A stretch of 64,000 nt of DNA from Massilia rhizosphaerae. Lineage in GTDB: Bacteria; Pseudomonadota; Gammaproteobacteria; Burkholderiales; Burkholderiaceae_D. The position numbers and the translations under genes are program-made. Where the stretch lies: assembly GCF_016093545.1 (NCBI RefSeq), contig NZ_JADKYX010000018.1:62001-126000 (forward strand), read 5' to 3'. Positions 9,813 to 20,800 of the stretch are shown here, piece by piece. Positions within the stretch are counted from its first letter, which is position 1. Each line of letters opens with the position of its first letter. The notes beneath the pieces were generated by a model that did no database searches, had not been told where the DNA came from, and saw nothing but the letters and a program-made list of their open reading frames with translations.

Positions 9813-11066
9813 CTACGGTTCGAGGGATGCCGGCTGGTCGGCGATCGCTTCGCGCGATTTCAGGGCCAGGTATTTTTCGTACAGGTCGATGTATTGCCGG
9901 TAGCGCGGGTTGTCCCACTTGAACCCGGTGAGCCGCTCGTCCAGCGCCGCCGAATCCTGCTGCTCCTTCGTGAAGACCCGCGCCCGGCGCAGCAATTCCT
10001 CGGGCACGCCCGGCTGGTCCAGCTTCAGCCCGAGGCCATACGGCTCGAGCTTGCCGAAGTGGTGCGTGGAATGCTGGTTGATCAGCTGGACGCTGGTCGG
10101 GACGTGCGGGTAGACGCCCGGGATGAACTGGTGGCCGTCGATGTCGACCTTGACGTCGAAGCAGTGGATCAGGAACGTCGTCAGCGGGTTGTAGAAGATG
10201 CCCGGCCCACCCATCGTGTGGCGCAGCACGCCTTCCAGGTAGCCGTTGCCGGATACGCCGATCAAGCCGCTGGGGATCGCGTCGTGGTGCGGGCCGTGCA
10301 GGTACAGGAATTCCAGTTCCGAGTGATGCGCGACCCAGTGGTCGCGGTAGAACCACAGGTTGACGACCTTCAGGAAGCGCCCATGGATGGCGAAGCCCAG
10401 CGGCACCGTCAGCGGCAGCAGGACGAGCGAGAAGTTGAAATACGTGATCGCCACGTACCACGGCGCGAGCAGCAGGATGTGCGTCAAGAGGCCCGTGCAG
10501 TAGGCGTGGACGATCTCGATGGCGATGCTCGGCTGGCGCGTCAGCGCGGCCCGCCAGCTGGTCTCCATCAGGAACGCGCGCACGTGTTCCTTCTCGCGCA
10601 GGTGGGCCACGAGGATCGCCGTGCGGTAGACGGTCAGCACGGCGAGGTGCGCGTAGAACAGGCCGAACGCGATCCGGCGCATCAGCGCCGTGTGGTGCGG
10701 CAGGCCGGGCGTGCGCCAGATCACGTAGTTCTCGACCAGCAGCGCGGCCGCCGCGACGAACCACGCGAGCCGCATGTTCTGCAGCTTGTAGGCGACCATG
10801 TACAGCATGTCTTGCGGGCGCTTGGCGATCTTCGGCACGGCCAGTTCCCAGCCGTGCCGGATCCCGAACGCCCAGACCATCCAGGCGCACAGGCCCAGCG
10901 TGATCCAGGCCAGCGGATGGCGCGCACCGAACGCGAGCGCGGCGACCAGCCAGACCAGGGCGGTCATCAGGAGATAGTCCGGGAAGTCGTCGCCGCGGTA
11001 CACGAGCCGCGATGTCTTTTCCCCATACAGTTTATGGAAGCGGGCCGGATCGGCTTCTGGTTTCAT
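9813..11066 (-). CDS. Membrane fatty-acid hydroxylase-like di-iron protein
   Basis: 417 aa with several hydrophobic spans (about residues 30-70, 100-125, 140-165, 205-235). The histidine clusters fit the integral-membrane di-iron hydroxylase/desaturase superfamily: HWVAHHSELEF and HGPHHDAIPSG in the middle, NQHSTHHFG later. Such enzymes add a hydroxyl or double bond to lipid-like chains at the cytoplasmic membrane using O2. It lies between a DUF2306 gene and a PKS gene in the long operon, with 10-35 bp gaps, so it is probably a tailoring enzyme for the polyketide. The exact reaction cannot be read from sequence. Confidence 0.75.
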   Translation of the reverse strand: MKPEADPARFHKLYGEKTSRLVYRGDDFPDYLLMTALVWLVAALAFGARHPLAWITLGLCAWMVWAFGIRHGWELAVPKIAKRPQDMLYMVAYKLQNMRLAWFVAAAALLVENYVIWRTPGLPHHTALMRRIAFGLFYAHLAVLTVYRTAILVAHLREKEHVRAFLMETSWRAALTRQPSIAIEIVHAYCTGLLTHILLLAPWYVAITYFNFSLVLLPLTVPLGFAIHGRFLKVVNLWFYRDHWVAHHSELEFLYLHGPHHDAIPSGLIGVSGNGYLEGVLRHTMGGPGIFYNPLTTFLIHCFDVKVDIDGHQFIPGVYPHVPTSVQLINQHSTHHFGKLEPYGLGLKLDQPGVPEELLRRARVFTKEQQDSAALDERLTGFKWDNPRYRQYIDLYEKYLALKSREAIADQPASLEP

Positions 11067-11099
11067 GTCGGTGTGCTCTTTCGTGGACGCGGGATATCG

Positions 11100-11765
11100 T
11101 TATTGGATGCGTTGTGTTTCGGGGACGGCCGCGCGCCGCGCGACGGGCGCGCGGTGGCGGCGGATGAACCATTCGGCGACGGCGAGATTGATCGCCCAGC
11201 CGGCGCCCAGCAGCAGCGCGCGGGCGAGCGTGCCGGGCTTGCCGCCCAACAGGAGCCACGGGATGTGCACGACGACCTGGGTGCCCGCGCCGATGCCGAT
11301 CGCGTAGCCGCGGGCCATCCAGGCGCGGTGGTTCGCGACGTCCCGGCGCCGGATCGCCACGAACCCCAGGACCATGCACAGCGCCATCGCGCAGCCGAAC
11401 ACCAGCCGGAACACGTCGAGCAGCGCGCCGTCGCCCGCGACGCGGGGGAAGAACACCGTCATCCACAGGCCGGACAGCGCGGCCACGAGGCCGAACGCCG
11501 TGAGCACGCGTCCCGCCGCCCGGTGCCAGCCGGGCCGGCGCCGCCGAAACTGCGGCACGAACTGGAACGCGCCCACGATGCCGAACGCGCTCGCGCACAG
11601 CAGGTGCAGCACGGTCGGCGTCGGCGCGGCCAGGAAGCGCGCGTTGTCCGGCGTGACCGCGGCCCCCATGCCGAGTTCCAGCAGCCGCCGCACGCTGGCC
11701 GCGAACGGAATGGCGTTGAGGACGAGCAGCGCCGCCGGGAGCAGCCAGTCAGCTTTGTTTTTCAT
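11100..11765 (-). CDS. DUF2306-like membrane protein
   Basis: 221 aa from the ATG at 11765, mostly hydrophobic with about six membrane spans. The pattern LHLLCASAFGIVGAFQF, then RRPGWHRAAGR and NHRAWMARGYAI, matches the DUF2306 family of small integral membrane proteins with conserved His and Arg at the membrane face. Function is unknown. It sits in the long PKS operon, 47 bp downstream of the 3666-aa PKS and 33 bp upstream of the hydroxylase. It may partner that enzyme or the START-like proteins in handling a membrane-embedded product, but that is inference. Confidence 0.7.
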   Translation of the reverse strand: MKNKADWLLPAALLVLNAIPFAASVRRLLELGMGAAVTPDNARFLAAPTPTVLHLLCASAFGIVGAFQFVPQFRRRRPGWHRAAGRVLTAFGLVAALSGLWMTVFFPRVAGDGALLDVFRLVFGCAMALCMVLGFVAIRRRDVANHRAWMARGYAIGIGAGTQVVVHIPWLLLGGKPGTLARALLLGAGWAINLAVAEWFIRRHRAPVARRAAVPETQRIQ

Positions 11766-11812
11766 CGACCTGTCCTTCGCGCTTGAGGTGGAAGCAGCGG
11801 GAACGCCGCGGA

Positions 11813-14800
11813 TCAGTCCATCGAGAGCGAGATCCGCGGGACCCCGGCCGGCGCCGCCGGCGCGAATCCGGGCGCGGCCGGTGCCGCCAGCACGATGGCG
11901 CCGTCCGCCGCGGCCGCCGGTGCCGGCGCGGGTGCCGGCGTTTCGCATCCGTGGGCAAGGCCGCGCAGTTGCACGCAGACCGTGCCGTGCCGGTCGCACA
12001 GGTCGATGTCCAGCCTCGCGCCGGCGCGGCGCACCCAGGCAAACATGCCGGTGGTGCAAGTCCCCAGGACGTTCAGCGATTCGAGCGACCACGGAAGCAC
12101 GGCTTCGACGCCGGGATCGAGCAGCCCGGCGGCAGCCCGCAGCGCAGCGTCCAGCACGGCCGGATGCAGGACCAGGTCCGCGCTTGCCGCCTCCGGGTCG
12201 GCCGCAAGCGCGGCGGGCAGGGCCAGCTCGGCCAGCAGTTCGCCGTCGCCGCGATACAGGCCGCCGGACCCGGCGCGCATCCGTGCCGACAGCCGCGCCA
12301 GGTCGACCGGTGCGGGCGCCGGCACGGCGGCAAAGCACGCCTGGCCCTGGCAATGGATGATCTCGTCCAACCCGTCGCCAGCGCTGTAGATTTCGACACC
12401 CAGCCGGTCGTCGTCCTGCGCGAACAGGGCGACGTGGAGCTGGCGGCCGGGTTCGATGGTCATCGGCTCGGCCCAGGCGACGCCGGACAGTTCCAGCGCC
12501 TGCCGCGCGCGGATCGCCGCGGGCACGCTCCTGCGCGCGTCATCCACGGCGGCGCGCGCCATCTCGAGGTACGCCAGCGGCGGCACCACCCGCGCGTCGC
12601 CGAGCTGCGTCACGAAGAACTCGCCGCCGGTAAAGTCGGAGCGGTAGCGCTGCTGGCGGATGTCCGACACGTTGCGGTGCAGGAGCGGATGCAGCACGTC
12701 GCGCGTCGCCCGAGGCTGCGCGAGGTCCGTCCGCGCGCGCCAGTAGCGCTCGCGCGCGAACGGATAGACGGGAAGGCTGATGCGGCGTGGCCGGCCGCCC
12801 TCGTGGAGCCGCTGCCAGTCCACCGCGGCGCCGCGGGTCCAGGCCTCGGCGAGGCCGGCGGCGCTCGCGTCGGCCACTGGCCCCGCCGCCTCGTGCCCGC
12901 GCTTGACCCGGCCGCGCCACGCACCGCCGCCCGCCGCGTCGCCGCGCAGGCAGGCGTGGATGCGCTCCTCCAGCTCCGCGGGCGTCGCGGCCACCACGGC
13001 CATGCGCTCTTCCAGCGCTTCGCGGCCCACCTGGAGCGTGTACGCCACGTCGGCGAGATCGGGGCCGGTGCGGCGCACGAAGTCGAGCAGGCTGCGCGCC
13101 TTGAGCGCCAGCTGCTCCGCCGTGCGGGCGGAAAGCGGCACGACGACGGGACCGGGCGCCATCCGTTGCGGCGCCGTGCCGACGTATTCCTGCACGACCA
13201 GGTGCGCGTTGGCGCCGCCCGCCCCGAACGAGGAGATGCCGGCCATGCGCGGCATCTCACCGTGCGCGCCGTGCGCGCCGCCGGCGGCGCGGCGCGGGCG
13301 CGGCCAGTCCTGCAGGCTGCGCTGGAGCCGGAACGGCGTGGCGGCGAAGTCGATCTCCGGGTTGCCGACGTCCGCATGCAGCGACGGCACCAGCTTCCCG
13401 TGCTTCATCTGCAGCAGCACCTTGGTCAGCGCGGCGATGCCGGCGGCCGATTCGCAGTGGCCGATGTTCGACTTGAGCGAGCCGATCGCGCAGAACTGGC
13501 GCTCGCGCGTAAAGCGCTCGAACGCGCGCGTGAGGCCGGCGATCTCGATCGGATCGCCCAGCGCCGTGCCGGTGCCGTGCGCCTCGATGTAGCCGATGTC
13601 CGCCGCGTCCACCCTTGCGCGCTCCAGCGCCTTGGCGACGACTGCCGCCTGGGCCACCGGATTGGGCACCGTGTAGCCGTTGGTCCGGCCGCCCGCGTTG
13701 ACGGCGCTGGCCTTGATGACGCCGTAGATATGGTCGCCGTCCCGTTCCGCCGCGGCGAGCGGCTTGAGGATGACGGCGCCCACGCCTTCCGCGTCGACGA
13801 AGCCGTCGGCGCCGGCGCCGAACGATTTGCACTCGCGGCCCTCCGACAGCATCGTGAGGGACGACAGTTCCAGGTAGTGGACCGGATCGACGATCAGGTT
13901 CACGCCGCCGGCGATCGCGCATTCGGACAGGCCGCTGTACAGGCTCTCGAGCGCCAGGTGGATCGCCGTCAGCGACGACGAGCATGCGGTGTCGACCGCC
14001 ATCGACGGGCCCTGGAAGTTCAGCACGAACGACACCCGGTTCGCGATCGAGTAGTACAGCGGCTGCGGGTTGTAGCGGGCGTTCATCACGCCGGCGAACA
14101 CGCCGATCCGGTCCGGCGCGCCCAGCGTGTCCGGCGTGTAGCCGGCGTCCTCGATCGCGTGATAGCACGTCTCCAGGAACAGCCGCTCCTGCGGGTCCAT
14201 CAGCTTCGCTTCCTTCGGCGAGATCCGGAAGAACAGCGGATCGAAGCAATCGATGTCGCGCAGGAAGCCGCCCCACCGCGTGTAGGTCTTGCCGTGCTTG
14301 CCCTTCTCCGGATCGAACCAGGCTTTCCAGTCCCAGCGGTCGGACGGGATCTCGGTCACGCAATTGCGCCCGTCCGCGAGGTTGCGCCAGAACGCATCGA
14401 GGTCGGGCGCCTCCGGATAGCGCCCGCTGACGCCGATGATCGCCACATCAAAGATGCCGCCGGCGGCCGCGGGCGCCGTGCGGATCGGACGGACGGGCGC
14501 CTGCGCGGGCGCCGGCGCCCGCGCGCTCGCCGCGCCGAACAGCGCCTCCACGTGCTCTCGCTTGTGTTCCAGCAGATGGTCGGCCAGGGCCGCCACGTTG
14601 CGCACTTCGAAGAACAGCGTGCTGGCGACGCCGGGGAAGACCTTGCGCAACTGGTTGGTCAGGCCGACGACGAGAATGGAATCCAGACCGAAATCCGTCA
14701 GGGGACGGCCGGGCGCGACCTGTGCGACCTCCATCTTCAGGGTGGACGCCACGACGCCCTGCAGGTAGGCGATGCATTGCTCGCGCAGCGACGCGGCGGG

Positions 14801-17800
14801 ACGCACGTCGCCGCCCGCCGCCGGTGCCGGCACGGCCGCAGCCACGGCCCCGGCATCCTGCGCCGGCGAGGCCGCGATGCGCTGCCGCACCTGCCCGTCG
14901 CTGCTCGCCGCGATGACCTGCTGGCCCAGTTCGTGCACATCGTCCGCGAGGAACGACACGGCCTCGAACCCTTCCTGCTCCAGCGCCGCTTGCCAGCTTG
15001 CCGGCGCCAGTCCCGGGCTGCCCGCCAGGCGCAGCGCCTCGTCCTCGTACAGCCACCAGCCTTCCAGCAGGCCGAAGGTCAGGTGACTGAACAGCGACCA
15101 GCCGCACATTTCGTTGACGAACAGGACGCCGTGGCGGTGCAGCAGCGCCTTCGCGTTGCGCAGCGTCTCGCGGATGTCGCGCGTCGCGTGCAGCACGTTC
15201 GTGGCGAGCACGAAGTCGTAGCGGTCCGGCGCCATGCCCTGCGCCGCCAGCGGCTGCGACACGTCGAACAGCGCCGTGCGCAGGCTCGCGAGCCGCGGCC
15301 GGTAGTGCTCCTCCGCGTGCATCAGGAACGCCTTCGACAGGTCGGTATAGCAGTATTCGTCGATCGCGCCGGCAAAGCGCTGGAGGGCCGGCAGGATGCG
15401 CGCGGTCGTGCCGCCGGTGCCCGCGCCGATCTCCAGGATCCGGATGCGCGCGCCCTGGTCGGCCGCCAGGCGGCGTTCGATGCCGGCGCACAGCGCGGCG
15501 CCCAGCACGTCGTTGGCGTGGTCGGCCAGCGCATGGCCCTTGTACACGCCTTCCACGAGGGCCATCGACGAATCGGGGAACATGACGTCGGTGGCGCGGC
15601 GCCGGCCCGCCAGGATGTCCGGCAGCGCGCGCAGGCAGGTTTCCAGCAGCGCGATCTGCGCGTTCAGGTTCGGGTTGACCAGCCAGCCCCGCTTGCCGAC
15701 CTCCCATGCCGCCCACGCTTCGGCCAGCGGCATCACGCGGCATGCGTGCTCGCGCACATGGCGTTCGCTCGCCGCGAGCCAGCGGGCGTCCACCCCGGAC
15801 GCCCCTTGCGCGCCGAGGCTCGCGAGCGTCGAGGCGAGGATGTCCCCGGCCATCGCGCGCGTCCGCTCGCCGAGCAGGTCCTGCCGCAGTTGCGCGGCCG
15901 GACGCGCCGCGCACGCGGCGCGCACCGCGTCCGCCACCCGCGGCAGCAGGGCCGGGCCATGCGCGGGATGGCAGGCGACGGTGTCCGCCGGCGCGAGGGC
16001 ATCGATCACGGCAGGGTCCAGCGTCTTGACGACGGCCATCTGCGGCCAGGCGGAGCCGGCGAAGCGCTGCAGCGCCTCCATCGCCTCAGGGGCCTCGATC
16101 GATGCGATCCCCATCCGCGCCATGCGTTCGTTGTGGAAGTCGTCGGCGACGACTCCGACGTTGCCCCAGTAGCCCCAGTTCATCACCTTGACCGGGTAAG
16201 GACGCCGCGCTTCGATGGCGCGCGCGAAGCTGTCCTTGAACGTGCAGCCGGCCGCGTAGTTCGATTGCCCGGCGCCGGTCGTGAACGAAATGAGCGACGA
16301 GAAGAACAGCATGCAGTCGAGATCCAGGCCGCCGAAGACGGCGTCGAGGTTGACGCTCACGTCCAGCTTGGCCGCCAGGCTCGCGCGGAACATCGCTTCG
16401 TCCATCAGCGCGACACTCTGGTCCTGCAGGTCGATGGCCGAATGCACGATGCCGTGGATCGCCGGGTACGTCTGCAGGATGCGGTCGCGCGCGGCAGCGA
16501 GCGCGGCGAGGTCCGCGGCGTCGGCGGCAATATAGAGCGGCGCGGTGCCGCAGCGGCCGAGCGTCTCGATGGCCGCCTGGATGTCCGCGTCGAGCGGACG
16601 GCGGCCGATCCAGACCAGCCGCGCGTCGTACTGCTCGATCATGAAGCGGCTCCACGCCTGGCCGATGCCGCCCGCGCCGCCGACCACCACGTACACGCCG
16701 CGCTGGCGGTAAGGCGCCGCCGGCTCGGGCATCGCGGCGACGCGCGCCAGGTCGCGCCGGAACCACTCGCCGCCGCGCAGTGCCAGCACGCCTTCGCGGC
16801 CGTTGCCGGCCCAGGCCAGGCAGCGGCCGGGCGCAACCGCGGCGAGGTCGTCGACGTCGAGCACGCCGATCTCCCAGTCCGGATATTCGTTACCGAGGCT
16901 TCCGGCCAGGCCGACGATGCCCGCGTGTGCCGGCGCGACGGCGTCGCCCGGCGTCACCGCCTCCGTGCCCCGCGCCACCAGCGTCCAGCGCAGCGCTTGG
17001 TGCGCGTAATCCAGCGCGAGCAGGGCCTTGGCGAGCCGGAACACGGCGAGCACGCCAGCCTCCTGCGCCGCCGCGATGCCGTCCGCGCCCGGTTCGAGCG
17101 CGGGGGCGACCCACAGGAGGTGGTCGAACGGCTGCTCGTCCAGCCGGGCGGCGAGCGCCGCGACGCCGGTCTGCTCCGCCAGATCGATCCGGCGCGCATC
17201 CGGGTACGCCGCGCGCAGCCAGGCGAGCGTGGCATCGTCGCCGCCCGCCAGCAGCACCCGCGCCGGTGCGGCCGGTGCGGGCGGCGTCACGCGGGTCCAG
17301 ACCGGCGCGAGGCTGTGCAATTGGGCCCGCGCGCCGGGCTCGGGCCGCGCGCCCTCTTCGTCCAGGACGCGCGACGTGAACCCGTGCATCTGCGCGCAGA
17401 GTGCGCCGTCGCGGTCGACCAGGTCGACGTCGAACCTGACCAGGCCCGCGCCGTCCGCCGCGCCGGGCGCGCGCCGCAGCCACGCATACATCTCGCCGGT
17501 GCACGGCGCGAACACGCGCAACACGTCCAGCGCGAACGGCAGGAACGGCTGGCGCGACAGGCGTATCGCATCGTCCATCAGGCTCATGGACGCCTGCAGC
17601 GCCCCGTCCATCAGGCTCGGATGCAGGCCGTAGCGGCCCGCGTCGTGGCGCACGGCATCCGGCAGCGCCAGCTTGGCCAGCAGCTCGCCGCGCCCGAGCC
17701 ACACCGTTTCGACCGCGCGGTGGGCGGCGCCGAAGTCCACGCCCATGGCGCGGAAGTCGTCGTAGATGGCGGCGCCGTCTTCGCGGCCGCCGTTCAGCGC

Positions 17801-20800
17801 GGCCTTGAGCGCGTCCAGGTCGAGGCGTGCAGCGGGTGTGGCGCGCACGAACGCGGCCTGGCCCTGGCAATGCAGCACCTGCGCGGACGCGCCGGCGCGG
17901 ATCTCGAAGTCCGCCTGCCCGTCCGGCCCCGGATGCAGGGCGATGCCGACCTCGGTCGGTCCGTCCACCGCCAGCGGCGCCGGCCACGCCGTGTTGCGCA
18001 GCTCCAGCACCGTGCCCGGCGCCGGTTCGCCCGCCGCCAGCGTCATCGCCATTCTCGCCATTTCGAGATAGGCCACAGCCGGCAGGATCTTCGCGCCGCG
18101 CACCCGGTGGTCGCGCAGGAAGGCCTCGTCGCCTTCGAGGACCGACCGGTAGCGCTGGCCGGCGAAATCGGAGACGTTCGCGTGCACCAGCGGGTGCAGC
18201 ACGGCGGCGCCGGCCGTGCGCGCATGGCCCGTCGCGACGACGGCGTCGACCCACAGCCGGGTCTTCTCGAACGGATACGTGGGCAGCGCGAGGCGCGGCG
18301 GGTGGATCGGGCCGTACAGCTTGTCCCAGTCGACGTCGATGCCGCGCGCCCACACGTCGGCCAGGTTCGCGAACTTGCGGCGCGCGAGCCATTTATCCAG
18401 CGTCTCGCGGAAGTCCTCGTCGCCGCCGAACAACTGCAGGCCGTCGTCGCCGTCCGCCGCCTGGCCCTGGTACAGCTCTGCGACGTCCGTGGCGCCGTCG
18501 AGCCAGGCCTGGAGCTTGTCCGCCACCTCGCCGACCGAGCCGGCCAGCATGCACAGGCGGTGCGCCATGGCTTCCCGGCCCACCTGCAGCGTGTAGGCCA
18601 GCGCGGCCAGGTCGAGGGGCCGGTCGGCGCCGCGGATGAAGCGCAGCAGGTCGCGGGCGCGCTGCCCGAGCTGGTCGGCGCTGCGGGCGGACAGCACGAC
18701 GACGGCGGGTTCGGCGACCGGCGCATCGCACGCCGGGCCGGTCGCGGGCGCTTCCTGCACCAGCACGTGCGCGTTCGCGCCCGCGGCGCCGAACGACGAG
18801 ATGCCGGCGACGCGGTGGCCGCCCGCCGGCGCGTCCCAGGCGGCGAGGCGCGTGTTGACGCGGAACGGGGTGCGGTCGAACGCGATGTTCGGGTTGAGCA
18901 CGTCCGCGTGCAGGCTGGGCGCCAGTTGCTGGTGCTTCATCTGCAGCAGCACCTTGGTCAGGCCCGCGATGCCGGCGGCGGCTTCCAGGTGGCCGATATT
19001 CGATTTGGCGGAGCCGATCCGGCACGCGCCCGGCGCGACGCCGTCCGCCGCGAACGCCTGCTGCAGACCCGCGATTTCGATCGGATCGCCCAGCGCCGTG
19101 CCGGTGCCGTGCGCCTCGACGTAGCCGACGTCGGCCGCCTTGATGCCGGCCTTGTCGATCGCCGCGCGGATCAGGTCCGCCTGCGCCTTGGGACTCGGCA
19201 CCGTGTAGCCGTTGGTCCTGCCGCCGTGGTTCACGTGCGTGGCCAGGATCACGCCGTGGATGTGATCCCGGTCCGCGAGTGCGCGCGAAAGAGGCTTGAG
19301 CAGCACGGTGCCCACGCCCTCGCCCGGCACGAAGCCGTTGCTGCCGACGCCGAAGCTGCGGCAGGCGCCGTCGCGCGACAGCATGCGGTGCGAGCACAAC
19401 CACTTGTACGTGTACGGATGCAGGTACAGGTTCACGCCGCCGGCGAACGCCAGCTCGCAGTCGCCGCGCCGGATATGCTCGCAGGCTTCGTGGATCGCGA
19501 CGAGCGAGGACGAGCACATGGTATCCACCGGCATGCTCGGCCCGGTGATGTCGAAGAAGTAGGAGATGCGGTTGGCGGCGGAGCTGAACGACGTGTAAGG
19601 CAGGAACGGCTCGCCCGCTTGCGGGGCGTGCAGCGCATAGAGGTTGTAGCCCGGCTTGGTGATGCCGGCGAAGACGCCCACGCGGCGGCCGTATTTATGT
19701 TTCAGGTCGGCGCGGGTATAGCCCGCGTCCTCCAGCGCGCGCCAGCATTCCTGCAGAAACAGGCGCTCCTGCGGGTCCATGTTCATGGCCTCGCGCGGCG
19801 AGATGTTGAAGAACAGCGGGTCGAAGTCGGCAAACTGCTCGATGAAGCCGCCCCACTTGCTGTAACTCTTGCCCTGCTCGACCGCACGCTCCACGTCGGG
19901 TTCGTAGAAGCCGTCCAGCGCCCAGCGGTCGGCGGGGATCTCGCCGATGCAGTCGCGTCCCGCCTGCAGGTTGGCCCAGAACGCGTCGAGGTCCGCCGCC
20001 TGCGGGTAGATGCCGCTGATGCCGATGATCGCGATCGGCTCCTGCTCGGCGGCGCCGGGCGCGAGCGCGCGGCCGGCGGGCGCGGACGCGCGGATGGCCG
20101 GCGCGGCGGGCTGCGGCGCGGCGGGCTCGATAGCCGGTGCGGCCTCCTGCCCGTCCAGCCCCGTCCAGGCGGCGCATTCGGCCGGGCACGCGCGCACGAA
20201 ATAGTCCGCGACCTCGGCCAGCGTCTTGAATTCGAAGAACAGCGTCTTGGGGATCTCGCCGAACACCTTGGCCAGCGCGAGATTGAGGTTGCCGATGATG
20301 ATGGAGTCGATGCCGTACACCGCCAGCTCCTCGTCGGCATCGATCTTCGCGGCGGCGCGCTTGGTCGTGTCGGCGAACAGCCGGCGCATCTGCTGCAGCG
20401 TCGCGTCCTTGAGCCGGCCCGCGTCCACCGCCGGTTGCGCGCGGCGCGCCGCATGCACGCGTGCCGTCAGCGGCGCGTTGGCGACCATCGCCCGGATCCT
20501 GTCGCCGTCGCCTTCCAGCACCATCGCCTGGCCGCACCTGGCCGCCAGGCTCGCATGGAAGATGCGCAGTCCCGTCGCGGTCGACAGCGGCGTGAGGCCC
20601 GTGGTGCGGTGCAGGCTCGCCAGCACCGGGGCGGCGATCGCCATGCCGCCGTCCTGCCAGAGGGGCCAGTCCAGCGCGAGCGTGTGGCCCCGGCGCTCCT
20701 TGCCGTCCACCAGCCGGTTGCGGTACACCGCGAACTGGTCCAGGAAACCGTTGGCCGCGGCGTAATCGGCCTGCCCCGCGTTGCCGAACACCCCTGCGGC

